NCBI RefSeq assembly: GCF_018446385.1
Contig: NC_056002.1
Location: 37,682,063 to 37,746,062, forward strand
From: Zingiber officinale
Lineage: Eukaryota > Streptophyta > Magnoliopsida > Zingiberales > Zingiberaceae
Direction of reading: 5' to 3'
DNA: 64,000 nt
The translations under genes were made by a program, and so were the position numbers. Shown here one piece after another: positions 11,775-21,503 of this stretch. The notes beneath the pieces are model-generated. The model saw only the letters and a program-made list of their open reading frames with translations. It had not been told where the DNA came from and did not search any database. Positions within the stretch are counted from its first letter, which is position 1; the number at the start of each line of letters is the position of its first letter.

Positions 11775-13250
11775 CTAGTGTGATGGAATCACGCTCCTAG
11801 GAACCCAATACCTATTGGAGCTCATTGGGTTCACTAAGTATTCACTAGGGATGACTTCCCTAGCAACCCTTCTAATGACCCTCCTAGGCTTTGAAGCCTT
11901 GGTCATTTGGGACTCATCAAGATCAACTCTAGGGGTGACTCCCCTTGTGACCTTGGTGATGGTCTTCCTAGCCCTAGGTCTTGTTCCATAATCAAATGGA
12001 ACATTATGATAAGTGGGCTTGACCACTTGGGACTTAGGTTTGTGACCCAAACCTTTCATGTCCTTGGACTTGGGTTTTTGACCCTTAGACCCTAGAGTTG
12101 ACTTCTCTAAATTTCTAAGGGTCTTTTCTAAAGTGTCAAGTCTTGACCTCAAGACTTGATTCTCCTTTTCTAATACCTCAAGTTTTAATTTGTCATTGTT
12201 CTTAGAGGTACTCCTAGGCATATGTCTAGTAGTTTTGGGATTCCTATCTAGGTTTCCCTTAACCTTAGATGAGTTAATCCTAGGGTTGACATTTCTAGAG
12301 TTGTCCTTATTCAAGCTAACATGTTTAGCACCTAAGCACATATATTGATTCCTATAATTAACATGCTTATCATTATTAGCAATTACAATAAAACTACTAG
12401 CATGTGTCTTATTAGAATTGCAATAATGTGTCTTAAAAGGTACCTTAGGGTTTGCCTTAGCTCCCCCTATCAATGTGCTCGGTCTCTTGTCCTTGTGAGG
12501 TTGCCTCCCCCTCGGACATTGACTCCTATAGTGTCCCCTTTGCTTGCATTGGAAGCACACCACGTGCTCCTTGCCCTTGCGTATCGGGACTCCGGCTTCC
12601 TTGACCTTTGGCGCCGGTGGAGTCTTCCTTATCCTCTTTGGACACTTACTCTTGTAATGTCCATATTCCCTACACTCAAAGCACATTATATGTAATTTAC
12701 TTGAAAGTAAATTGCTTGAGTTACCTAGGGTTGAGGATGGATGTGGGCTCTCTTCTTCATCCCTTCCGGAGATAGAAGCTTCTTCTTCTTGCTCCGATCT
12801 TGAAGAGGAACTCTCCTCCTCTTCTTCCTTAGATGTTGAGTAGCCCTCAACCTCTAAATCCATGCCTCCATGATGTGAGCTTCTTGGCTCACTTGACTCC
12901 TCTTCATGACTTGAAGTGGAGTTCTCCTCATGGAACTTTGCCAAGTTATTCCACAACTCCTTGGCATCGTTATATCCACCTATCCTACACAAAACATCAT
13001 TAGGTAAAGAAAATTCAATGATTTTCGTTACCTCATCATTGATGGTTGATTGGTGGATTTGCTCCTTCGTCCACTTCTTCTTCTCCAAAAGTTCTCCTTC
13101 TTTATCCAATGGAGGAGTAAAACCTAATTGCACATACCTCCAATTTTCTAGGTTAGTCATAAGAAAGTACTTCATTCTTACCTTCCAAAACGCGAAGTCG
13201 TCGCGATCGTAGAAAGGTGGAATTGTGACGTCTTCTCCAAATAACTCCAT
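11775..13250 (-). CDS. Copia-B gag polyprotein (491 aa, intact frame)
   Basis: This is the nucleocapsid/capsid protein of the element, which would form the virus-like particle in the cytoplasm. I chose the Met at 13250 (MELFGEDVTIPPF) because it starts the conserved gag region just inside the PBS; the open frame runs 67 codons further upstream into the LTR, which is not expected to be translated. The N-terminal half has the copia gag pattern: F-W-K-V-R-M near residues 22-27 and an ELWNNLAKFHE block near residue 110. An acidic Ser/Glu stretch follows, then two CCHC zinc knuckles, CFECREYGHYKSKC and CFQCKQRGHYRSQC. The basic tail includes a predicted coiled coil (LEVLEKENQVLRSRLDTLEK). The frame is undamaged, unlike the gag of copia-A, so copia-B is young or was recently mobilised. 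No protease, integrase or RT follows. Confidence 0.9.
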   Translation of the reverse strand: MELFGEDVTIPPFYDRDDFAFWKVRMKYFLMTNLENWRYVQLGFTPPLDKEGELLEKKKWTKEQIHQSTINDEVTKIIEFSLPNDVLCRIGGYNDAKELWNNLAKFHEENSTSSHEEESSEPRSSHHGGMDLEVEGYSTSKEEEEESSSSRSEQEEEASISGRDEEESPHPSSTLGNSSNLLSSKLHIMCFECREYGHYKSKCPKRIRKTPPAPKVKEAGVPIRKGKEHVVCFQCKQRGHYRSQCPRGRQPHKDKRPSTLIGGAKANPKVPFKTHYCNSNKTHASSFIVIANNDKHVNYRNQYMCLGAKHVSLNKDNSRNVNPRINSSKVKGNLDRNPKTTRHMPRSTSKNNDKLKLEVLEKENQVLRSRLDTLEKTLRNLEKSTLGSKGQKPKSKDMKGLGHKPKSQVVKPTYHNVPFDYGTRPRARKTITKVTRGVTPRVDLDESQMTKASKPRRVIRRVAREVIPSEYLVNPMSSNRYWVPRSVIPSH

Positions 13251-13298
13251 TCTGTAGCTCGTGCTCCCCCGGGTGTTGATCCGTCGAAGAGCAACCTT

Positions 13299-13310
13299 GC
13301 TCTGATACCA
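13299..13310 (-). other. Copia-B primer-binding site
   Basis: GCTCTGATACCA on the plus strand, that is TGGTATCAGAGC in element sense, complementary to the 3' end of initiator methionine tRNA. It is 2 bp from the LTR. Confidence 0.85.
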
Positions 13311-13312
13311 CT

Positions 13313-15395
13313 TGTTGGGATCGTCGTACTCGGCTAGTGAGGGGGGGTGTGAATAGCCGACCCCAAATTGCTCGTTTCTTCCTACGATTAGGGTTAGCGC
13401 AGCGGAAATAAAAATAATAGAAACGAAAGCGGAGAAATCAAACCTCAACACGCGTTGATGTAACGAGGTTCGGAGATATACTCCTACTCCTCGGCGTGTC
13501 CGTAAGGTGGACGAAGCCTATCAATCCGTCGGTGGATGAGACCCCGGAAAACCGGCTAATAAATACTCCTTGTGGGTGGAGAAACCTCGCCACAATAACT
13601 TGCAACAGCAATATGGAAATACAAAGAAGAGCAAGAACAAAATACACAATGAATGTACAAATACTCGCTTGCCTTCTCGTCGACTGAAGTCCCGGATGAA
13701 GCACCAACTTCACGGACGAATGCCAACAAGCAACTCAGTCGAAGAAGCTCACACGAAGCTTCGGAGCTCAGCAAAGCTCAAGAGCACAGCTTTCAGAAGA
13801 ACAGCAGCTCAGTTCAGAGGAGGAAGAAGAAGGAAGAAGTAGTCCCTCTGTAGAAGCCCTCAGCCTCTTTTATACCTGCATCCACCTGCGAAGAAGAAGC
13901 CAGAAGACAGCAGAAGACAGAAGACCGTTGTGAGCCAACGGATAGTTCTGGACCGATCAGGCTCCAACCTGATCGGTCCACACTGTCCCTGATCGGTCTT
14001 GGGGACCGATCAGGCTAAGCCTGGACCGATCAGGCTATGTCCTGATCGGTCCAGGAAGACCCTGATCGGTCCTGGGGACCGATCAGAGCTTCCTCTGATC
14101 GGTCCAGGGACCGATCAGCATGCATGTCCCTTCCTTTTTCTCCCGAACTTCTTGCCTTCTGATCGTTGTTTCCTGATCGGTCTGCAGACCGATCAGATAA
14201 CACTCAGTAGGCTACTGTTTGGTTACTGATCGGTCACCAGACCGATCCAGATACCCAATGTATCACTGGATCGATCCACTGATCGATCCAGAGCTTGGTT
14301 TTTGCCCAAACCAAGTCCCAAGCCTTCCAAACCAACATCCGGTCAACCTTGACCTGTTGGTACATCATGCTTAGCATCCGGTCACTCCCTTGACCTGCTA
14401 AGACTCCCCACCAAGTGTCCGGTCAATCCCTTTGACCCACTTGGACTTTTCTCTTCGTGCCAAGTCACTCCCTTGACCTTCTTGACCTTCACAACACCAG
14501 ATGTCCGATCAGCCTTGATCCATCTGGATTTTTCCTTGCCCAGCTTCACTCACCAGGACTTCCCAACTGCCTGGCTTCACTCACCAGGACTTTCACCAAC
14601 TGCCTGGCTTCACCCACCCGGACTTTCCCCTCGCTTCACTCACTAGGGTTTTCACCACTGCCTGGCTTCACTCACCAGGACTTTCACCTAGCTTCACTCA
14701 CTAGGGTTTTCACAACTGCCTGGCTTCACTCACCAGGACTTTCCCACTGCCTAGCTTCACTCACCAGGACTTTCCCACTGCCTGGCTTCACTCACCAGGA
14801 CTTATCCGTCTGCCTAGCTTCACTCACCAGGACTTTCCACATCCAGTCCAGAGAATGAGCTACCGAGCCCTCTCTGACCACAGTTCGGGGAACGAGCTAC
14901 CGAGCCCTCTCCGACTTCCATCCGGTCGAGAGAACGAGCTCCCGAGCTCTCTCTGACCACAGTCCGGAGAACGAGCTACCGAGCCCTCTCCGACTTCCCA
15001 TGTGCCAAGCTTCCTTACTTGGACTTCTCCGTGCCAAGTCTCCATACTTGGACTTTTCCCATGCCAAGCTCCCTGCTTGGACTTTTCACCATGCCAAACT
15101 CCCTGCTTGGACTTTTCACCATGCCAAACTCCCTGCTTGGACTTTTCCCATGCCAAGCTCCCTGCTTGGACTTTTCAAGTCAAGTCAACTCACCTCGGGT
15201 CAACCAGGTCAACCTTGACCACGGGTTGCACCCACAATCTCCCAAGCTTGTATCCTTGTAAAACATCAAGATACAACTTTTCTGTTCACGTCAAACATTG
15301 TCAAACATAACTCGTCAAACATCAAAACACAACTCGAGTCAAGTCAACTCGAGTCTGGTCAACTAGGTCAACCTTGACCTAAGGTTGCACCAACA
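13313..15395 (-). repeat. Copia-B right LTR (5' LTR in element sense)
   Basis: 2083 bp, TG...CA, the same order of blocks as the left LTR and near-identical at both ends. The GATCGG inverted-repeat array (13940-14290) has more units here, and the CTGGCTTCACTCACCAG minisatellite has different decayed units, so most of the 89-bp length difference comes from repeat-number change. Confidence 0.93.
13868..13874 (-). promoter_or_regulatory. Copia-B LTR TATA box (right, promoter-bearing LTR)
   Basis: The minus strand reads GGTATAAAAGAGG, as in the left LTR. As the 5' LTR in element sense, this would drive the gag transcript. Confidence 0.65.
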
Positions 15396-15400
15396 ATCTA

Positions 15401-15963
15401 GAGGTTTTTTTTCTATACATGGTAGCACACTTCGAAAAACCCTATTCCTTACAGCATACTTTAAAATAAAATTCAAGGAGGAAACAAGAATCCTCAAATC
15501 ACGACAGCAAGCTTCACAAGAACAAACTCCACAGCGTGCTTCAAAAAAATCAAGAGGAACACGGAAGCATCAAATCGGATTCGGAACTACCCTTACCGCA
15601 GGTGAGAAGCAACTTACCATGCTTTCTTGGACCTACTGCCGAGAGGGAGAGGCTGCTAGGGTTCGGGTAAAGCTTGAGATTTCGGCATTCTCCTTGTGTC
15701 CGTGCGTTCTCTTCGACGGGAGATTCGAAACCAGCAAGGTCCGCCGGAAGAAAACCTTCGCCGGCTGCCGGAGGGAGAAAACCTAACTCGGCTTCGATTT
15801 CGCCCAAGCACAGAAACGCCGCTCGCGTCGGGAGGAAGAGGAGAAAGGAACGAGAGTTTTCGGCGAGAAAGGGAAAACCTAATCCCTTTATAACTAGGTT
15901 TAATTCGATTCCAATTACTATAACTTAAATATTTTTCTCTCCCTCTTAGGTAACATAGTCCGC
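15401..15963. other. Solo Tekay-like LTR resumes; no gene
   Basis: A GC-rich patch at 15650-15860 carries overlapping short frames on both strands (for example at 15674 and 15656 reverse) rich in Arg/Pro/Ser. The Tekay LTRs at 44800-45250 have a similar GC-rich stretch with short frames. I read this as LTR sequence, not coding. Confidence 0.5.
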
Positions 15964-16029
15964 GGGCGCAGCCGGTCAGGCGGGTTTTGCTCGAAACCAC
16001 AGATCGCAGGTTCGATTCTCGCTGCACCC
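15964..16029 (+). other. tRNA-like relic with a B box and T-run
   Basis: GGGCGCA at the 5' end can pair six of seven bases with TGCACCC at the 3' end, like an acceptor stem. Inside are an A-box-like GGCGCAGCCGGTCAGG, a possible anticodon stem GGTTT/AAACC (loop only 6 nt) and a good B box GGTTCGATTCT in a T-arm-like context. TTTTTT follows at once, as for a Pol III stop. At 66 nt it is short for a tRNA, with a collapsed D arm, so it is a tRNA-derived relic rather than a working gene. Confidence 0.4.
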
Positions 16030-16103
16030 TTTTTTCCTCTTATTCTCTATTACTAACTTCTACCTTATATATATATTATTCCCTTCTTGATTAACAAAAT
16101 ACT

Positions 16104-16190
16104 CGTAGACCAGCTGGTTGGCTGAGTTCGGTTAAGAACTGGTTCGGGTCCGAGGTCTTGGGTTCAAAACCCAGCTTTAACACTTTTATT
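16104..16190 (+). other. Second tRNA-like stretch with B box and T-run
   Basis: GACCAGCTGGTTGGCTGAG resembles an A box and GGGTTCAAAACCCAG forms a clear T-arm-like hairpin with a B-box match. A TTTT run follows at 16183. No acceptor stem could be found. It lies about 140 bp after the first relic, inside the same solo LTR. Confidence 0.35.
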
Positions 16191-16363
16191 ATTATTTTTT
16201 TAAAACTTCTTTCTCTTGGTAAAAATACCAAACGAAATCCAAAAATTACGTAAAAATACTCTAAAAATTTCTAAAAAACTCTAGAATTTTTCTATAGCAT
16301 TTTTAAATATTTTTGAATTATTTTTGGGGCTCAAAATGAGGAAATCTGGGTCGTTACATCTGC

Positions 16364-16793
16364 TGCAGTTGGCTTCGGTTAATGAAGGGTTCGGTCGACC
16401 GATCAATAGGTTCGGTCGACCTAACCGTTGATAAGTCAACTCCCAGTTGACTTGCTCCAGTTCGGCTCCTTGGGTGATTGTGGCCATCCGGAATAGGGCT
16501 CACCCGAACCCAGTTCCCGGCCTTCTCCTCGAGCAGTCTTCTATCCGATTTCTCATCCCTCGAACGTCGCGCACGTTCTTCTCGCTCCACCGGAGTACTC
16601 TTCCGCAGCTCTCTCGTCCTTCGGACGCACCGAGCCCGTCGGCTCCCTTCCCGTGTCGTCCTTCTCGCCAGCTACGTCTTCCACTCGACTTCTTGTGCTC
16701 CTAAGTTCCTGCACACTCAGACATAGGGATCATACAAAACGCAGGACCTAACCAACTTGGTTGATCACATCAAAACTATCATGGGGTCCAACA
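16364..16793 (-). repeat. Copia-A left LTR, second part
   Basis: Continues the LTR interrupted at 5818; matches 19625-20056 of the right LTR. It includes two more GGTCGACC palindromes near 16393-16422 and ends GGGGTCCAACA. Confidence 0.92.
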
Positions 16794-16808
16794 ATCTCCC
16801 CCTTTTTT
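16794..16808 (-). other. Copia-A polypurine tract
   Basis: The minus strand reads AAAAAAGGGGGAGAT directly against the LTR, almost the same as the tract of copia-B. Confidence 0.75.
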
Positions 16809-18060
16809 ATGTGCATCAACCCAAGTTCAAGTTAGGGTTAAAAATAAACAAACGTAATTTTAAGAAAATTACTAAACTAACAAATATAGCATAAGTCTGC
16901 AATAAATAAAATTGCAACACAGTTTAGAGAAAAAAAATATTAAAATTTTAATTTCCTAACTCCCCCTAAACTTGTACTTTTCTCTCCCCCTTTGATCACA
17001 GCAAAAACGGGGTGAGAACTCAAAAATATTTTAGAAAAAATTTTTAACTTTAGAACAAATTTCTATTTAATAAAAATGATTTCGCAGAAATTTGAATTTT
17101 AAAAAAAAATTAAGTAAGAATGAGGTTTGAAAAAATTTTCCAAGTTAAACTCAATTTCCCAAAAAAATCATTCTAAGTCAATTAATAAAAAAAATCTAAT
17201 TTCTAACCAAAAAAAATTTTAAGTTAGAATTTTCAAGAAAAATTTCTAAGAAAAAAAATGTTTGATAAACTTTCAAAGAATTATTTAATTTTTGTTTTTA
17301 ATACTTTTTTCAGAAAGTTAATTAAATATTTTCTTTCAATATTTTAGTTTCCAGGTCGTGGCGAGACACTATGCCTTCTTGGTTATTGGAGCAACAACCA
17401 CTTTCTTAGACAAAGCTTCCATAAAGAATTTCAATGTTTAATTTTCTCACTGTAAGCTTTTAACTAAAAGTGAAATTTAAACTAACAAAGATTTTGGAAC
17501 CCAATAAAGGTTCCTTCCTGCAGGGTTAGTCAAAAACTTGATTTTTGGGCACTTTTCTAAGTTGACCCTAGTGTTTTCTAATGTACCAATTTAATTTTCC
17601 ATAAGTTCTTAATTTTGATTTAGGAAATTTATTTAAGTATGCATCAGATTTCAATTTTTCAATTTCTAATTTTAATTTATCATTTTCTGATTTTATACTA
17701 TCGTACATCTCAAGTGGGCATGCTTTTGCTAATTTCATTTTCAATTCTTTATTTCCTTTTTCTAAATCGAGTAAGTCTTTAGAAAGCTATTTAATAAAGC
17801 GAAAAGACTGAGTCAGGGTTAGATTTCGTACCTGACTTACCTGACTTGGTGAGGCTCCCCCTTCACTGCAGCTTTCCTCTTCTGATGTTCCTCCTCCTTC
17901 ATCGATGCTCATCTCTGAGCTTGACTCCTCTTCTGGCTGATGGTTAGCTAGTAGAGCTAATCTTGAGAATACTTCGACTTCTGACTCAGAGGATGAAGAG
18001 TCGTCCCATGTCGCCTTCAGATTTTTGTGCTTTGGTCGAGCTGGCTTCTTGCTTCTTTCC
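16809..18060. other. Copia-A internal AT-rich region, no pol
   Basis: Long A- and T-runs fill 16830-17350. At 17850-18060 the minus strand is Ser/Glu-rich, like the acidic linker of copia gag proteins. No protease, integrase or RT motif is readable on either strand. Confidence 0.6.
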
Positions 18061-18897
18061 TTATCTTTCTATTTGCTCTTCAATTTTGGGCAATCATCCT
18101 TGATGTGCCTTTTTCGTTGCAATTGTAGCACCGGACTGCCCTTCCTTTTTTATGACATTTACTTGACTGCGATCTATACTTGTTAGATTTAAAAAAACTT
18201 ATTAAAATGTCTTACCATTAACGCAGCTTCGTTTTCGTCGATTGACGCTTTAGAGTCGGGATCGTCCTTTTCAGCTCGTAGGGCAACGTTGAGGTTCGAA
18301 TTCTCTACTAGTTTTTCTGCAAGTCGAGACTCGTGAAGTTCGAAAGTTGAAAACAAGTTTTCTAAACTACTTACCTCAAAGTCCTTAGAGATGTAGTAAG
18401 CATCTACTAAGGACGCCCATTCTGAAGTCCTCGGGAAGGCATTGAGCGCGTATCGGATGGAATCCTGGTTGGTTACTTCTTCTCCAAGGTTCGTTAGTTG
18501 CGTTATCAGCTCCTTGATTCTCGCTTGGAGTTGCGCTACATTCTCGCCGTTGTTCATCCGGAGGTTTGTTAGTTGTGTCCGGAGGATGTCGCGCCGCACC
18601 AGCTTCGCTTCAAAGGTACCTTCGTGAAGCTCCAGAAATTCTCCCAGAGATCTTTCGCTGAGTTGTAGCTTCCGATCCGACTTACCTCCTGAGGTGGCAG
18701 AACACTGAGGAGTTGGCGACGAAATCGGCTTGCTCCTTCTTGCTCCACGTGTTTTCTTCTTTGTCTTTAGGAGCTGCAAAATCATATTTCATAGTAATTA
18801 AAATATCAAAGTCTGTTTTAAAGAATACCTCCATTTTTCTCTTCCATGTAGCGAAATCTCCGTCGAACTTCGGGGGATGAATGTTCGCGCCGGCCAT
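18061..18897 (-). pseudogene. Copia-A gag, frameshifted
   Basis: Two overlapping frames cover one gag. The first, from Met 18897 (MAGANIHPPKFDGDFATWKR), covers the N terminus with the copia F-x-x-W-K-R-K-M pattern. The second, ending at 18189, carries the capsid core (ELHEGTFEAKLVRRDILRTQ, then LRMNNGENVAQLQARI and SLENLFSTFELHESRLAEKL). The frame changes once within 18682-18785. Downstream, at about 18083-18138, a single zinc knuckle starts C-Y-N-C-N-E-K-G but loses its frame through an apparent one-base deletion before H and the last C. It is a UBN2/copia-type gag by family knowledge, and non-functional as it stands. Confidence 0.8.
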
Positions 18898-18948
18898 TGT
18901 CTTGATCTTAGTGCTTCAGACGGCGGTAAGTCCTTCTGAGGCTATCAG

Positions 18949-18960
18949 GCTCTGATACCA
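18949..18960 (-). other. Copia-A primer-binding site
   Basis: GCTCTGATACCA (TGGTATCAGAGC in element sense), initiator-tRNA type, 2 bp from the LTR at 18963. The same spacing occurs in copia-B. Confidence 0.85.
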
Positions 18961-18962
18961 CT

Positions 18963-20056
18963 TGTTGGTGCAGCGGGGGCCGGCAAGAGGGGGGTGAATT
19001 GCCTGAAACTAAAAATAACCCTCCTCAAATTTTCAACTCTTAAAATAAAGCAACACTTAATAACAAAACAAAATAACAGAAAAGAAATAAAACTCAGAGT
19101 TTTAACCTGGTTACAATCAAGAGGGTTGTTAATCCAGGGTGATGAAAGACGCAGTAAGAAAACTCCTTCTCTGAAGGCGGAGAAGCCTTTTACACTTTGA
19201 AAGCTCACTAGTTGCTTAAACAGAAATTACAGAGTTGCTTTTTCGTATGAATTCGTTGTTCTTTAAAGCTGCCCGAGACCCACCTTTATATAGGGGTTTT
19301 AGAGTTTATCGGATGACCTGATCTTCGGGATCAGGTTTTGACTCGAGAGGGATCGATCGACTGATCCCCAGGTTCGGTCGACTGAACCTGCTGTACCTGC
19401 CCAGCTTTCCGTCCAGGTGCAGTCTCTATGGATCGAGCTAGGTTCGGTCGACCGATCCTTTTGTTCGGTCGAACGATCGGCCAACGGTCTCCAGCTGAGT
19501 TGGCCCGATCAAACTGCTCGACTTGATCTTTGGATTAGCTTCGGTTTGGTCGACTGATCAGGATGTTTGGTCGACCGATTAGCTTCACCAACGGTCAGCT
19601 TCTGACGTGGCATTCGACGTGTTTGCTGCGGTTGACTTCGGTTAATGAAGGGTTCGGTCAACCGATCAATAGGTTCGGTCGACCGAACCATTGACAAGTC
19701 AACTCCCAGTTGACTTGCTCCGGTTTGGCTCCTTGGGTGATTGTGGTCATCCGGAATAGGGCTCACCCGAACCCAGTTCCCGGCCTTCTCCTCGAGCAGT
19801 CTTCCGTCCGGCTTCTCGTCCCTCGAACGCCGCACACGTTCTTCTCGCTCCACCAGAGTACTCTTCCGTAGCTCTCTCGTCCTTCGGACGGACCGAGCCC
19901 GTCGGCTCCCTTCCCGTGCCGTCCTTCTCGCCAGCTGTGTCTTCCGCTCGACTTCCTGTGCTCCTAAGTTCCTGCACACTCAGACACAGAGATCAGACAA
20001 AACGCAGGACCTAACCAACTTGGTTGATCACATCAAAACTACCACGGGGTCCAACA
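18963..20056 (-). repeat. Copia-A right LTR (5' LTR in element sense)
   Basis: 1094 bp, TGTTGG...CCAACA, with a TATA box on the minus strand (19285-19292) and the GGTCGACC palindrome array at 19345-19690. It differs from the split left LTR at scattered positions, many of them C/T or G/A changes within the palindromes. Confidence 0.93.
19285..19292 (-). promoter_or_regulatory. Copia-A LTR TATA box (right, promoter-bearing LTR)
   Basis: The minus strand reads CCCCTATATAAAGG, as in the left LTR, with palindromes immediately upstream. Confidence 0.65.
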
Positions 20057-20061
20057 GAGAC

Positions 20062-20549
20062 ACAGCAAGCTTATAAGCCCCAGGCTCGGCCAACCGGAGC
20101 CATCAAATCTAGGTTGCGGAAACCTAGGTGAAGATCGGACCGTTGAATTCAAATTGCCAAATGTCACATCACGCTTATCACGTCAGACATGCGACGGCAA
20201 CGGGGGTGACAAGTGGTGCCTCACCACGGGTCGACATTTAATGAGGACATGGAAGCGTGCTCAGCCTTAATGCGCAGAGATTTGCACGATTTTCCAGAAA
20301 TCTGGGTGACATCAGTATGGCTCGCACTCGCCCAAGGTAGCCCACGAAAAGATTTCATAAGTGCAAACCTTCGTCGTGCCGATCAGATGGGGGGAGCTTA
20401 CCTACAGCCAAACGATAAATTTCAACAAGTCGATCGACAGGGTGGAGTCGTCTCTCCACCAGAAACTACACAGTGATGAAGGTCGATCGAGAGGAAATCT
20501 GCTCAGACAATTATCCAATCAGTCGGACTTACATCCTCTTTTGACTAGA
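20062..20549. other. Tat-1 3' untranslated region
   Basis: This resumes Tat-1 after copia-A. Its last 40 bp (AGTCGGACT ... TTTGACTAGACTTGAGG) match, in reverse complement, 29059-29098 beside the Tat-2 3' LTR, showing that the two Tat copies are related and in opposite orientation. No coding sequence seen on the plus strand. Confidence 0.65.
20070..20076 (-). promoter_or_regulatory. Candidate TATA box of aORF0
   Basis: The minus strand reads GGGGCTTATAAGCTT. Ignoring the copia-A insertion it would lie about 225 bp upstream of the aORF0 start at 4942; the plus-strand ORFs of Tat-2 have TATA boxes 50-145 bp upstream. Inferred from position and word match only. Confidence 0.35.
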
Positions 20550-20564
20550 CTTGAGGGGGAGGCT
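20550..20564 (+). other. Tat-1 polypurine tract
   Basis: CTTGAGGGGGAGGCT directly before the LTR start TGTGATGCGG. The identical word occurs on the minus strand at 29053-29067. Confidence 0.8.
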
Positions 20565-21503
20565 TGTGATGCGGTGATGATGAGGGACCCTACCTTGTTG
20601 CCACAGTGGAGGTTAAAAGAGGTCAAACTCAAGGCGGTTAATGTGTAGAAGGCATCGATCGGTCCGGTGAAACGTGCCCCGAGCGGGGAGAAGGCCCCGA
20701 CCCATCGTCGACTTCGACATGGGGAGCATTCAGCCGACGCTCAAGGGAGAACGACACGCAGAAACCAAGACGAGCAAGGCCTAGTAGCAGACTCAACATC
20801 AGCCGAGCGCGCGGACAGTGGACTTCCGGCCGAACGACCACCCCACTTGACCCAGTAACAGCACACGGACAGTGGACTTCTAGCTGACCGGCCACCCCGC
20901 TCGACCCAGTAACAACACACAGACAGTGGACTTTTGGCTGAGCGACTATCCTGCTCAGCCCTGCATCAGATAACATGCGGATGTTGGACTTTCGGCCGAG
21001 CGGCTATTCTACTGGACCGAGCAACAGACATAGCAGGATATCTTTTGACATCTTTTTAGGAGCTAGTGCCGCTGACAGGCGGCATAGTCAGACAGAAGAT
21101 CGTACAACGAAAGCTTCTACTGTCACTTCAGAGATATACTCGGCCCGTTAAGGTACTATGTCAGGGACACTTTACTGACAGGTCTTTTCAGGGAAAGCTT
21201 TGAGACGCGTGCCCACCTTAGGAAGCGTGCACACGCGCTACAATAGCTCTATATAAAGGGGCTCCAAGCATCGACGGAGGTATGCGATATTTTACTATTG
21301 CGCTACAGTCTTCTTATTACTCCGCTTACTGTTTCTTCTTCTTCATCGGAGATTGACTTGAGCATCAGAGGGTCATCGCCGGGGACCCCTTCCTTGGCTT
21401 GGCACTGACGTCAGTTGTGTTGTAGGTCTGAGCGAAGTCCACATGAGGTCAGCGGGAGCACCACATCCTCAATATCCATCTCATTAACTTTCGGACAAGA
21501 TCA
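20565..21503 (+). repeat. Tat-1 3' LTR
   Basis: 939 bp, TGTGATGCGG ... CGGACAAGATCA. A TATATAAA box lies at 21250. Upstream of it (20800-21010) is a 60-65 bp repeat around CGGACAGTGGACTTCTGGC with CGACC/GGTCG-like words. Downstream is the GACTTGAGCATCAGAGGGTC...CGCCGGGGACCCC block, a U5-type segment also found diverged at 23192. No target-site duplication can be tested because the left end is outside the window. Confidence 0.75.
21250..21257 (+). promoter_or_regulatory. Tat-1 LTR TATA box
   Basis: CTATATAAAGGGGCTCC, followed by a short CT-rich stretch typical of an LTR R region. Confidence 0.6.

Larger units (their letters stand above)
8144..15395 (-). mobile_element. Copia-B: complete gag-only Ty1/copia-type element
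   Basis: LTRs at 8144-10137 and 13313-15395 begin TGTTGGGATCGTCG and end GCACCAACA. They are flanked by a perfect ATCTA duplication (8139-8143, 15396-15400). The PBS GCTCTGATACCA (minus-sense TGGTATCAGAGC, initiator-tRNA type) is 2 bp from the right LTR, and a purine tract (minus strand) is next to the left LTR, so the element reads right to left. The 3175-bp interior encodes one long gag ORF and nothing else. Having intact LTRs, PBS, PPT and gag but no pol fits the TR-GAG class of non-autonomous element. The lineage cannot be named without RT. Confidence 0.93.
5819..16358 (-). mobile_element. Del/Tekay-like solo LTR (about 3.3 kb) interrupted by copia-B
   Basis: It begins TGTAACGACC and ends GGTCGTTACA, a perfect 10-bp terminal inverted repeat, and is flanked by TCTGC on both sides (5814-5818, 16359-16363). 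The opening (AATTCCGG..GAGTCTCCCCTGTACCGG ... CACAGCCACAAACGGCTGG ... CCACGCAGTTTATAT) lines up with the opening of the Tekay LTRs at 42614 and 50349, and the AT-rich end is also alike. The orientation therefore matches that minus-oriented element. No PBS, PPT or pol is present, so it is a solo LTR. Without copia-B and one ATCTA copy it is 3283 bp. Confidence 0.85.
5153..20056 (-). mobile_element. Copia-A: gag-only Ty1/copia-type LTR retrotransposon hosting nested insertions
   Basis: Both ends are LTRs beginning TGTTGGTGCAGCGGGG and ending GGGGTCCAACA, flanked by a perfect 5-bp duplication GAGAC (5148-5152 and 20057-20061). The primer-binding site is on the minus strand next to the right LTR, so the element reads right to left. 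The internal region (16794-18962) holds only a damaged gag. There is no protease, integrase, RT or RNase H, so it could move only with enzymes from another element. The left LTR is split by the insertion at 5819-16358. Leaving that out and counting one TSD copy, the two LTRs are 1096 and 1094 bp. Confidence 0.92.

Noticed and set aside
5819..16358. DNA transposon with 10-bp terminal inverted repeats
   Set aside because: The TGTAACGACC/GGTCGTTACA ends look like TIRs, but the TG...CA form, 5-bp duplication and match to the Tekay LTR opening favour a solo LTR.
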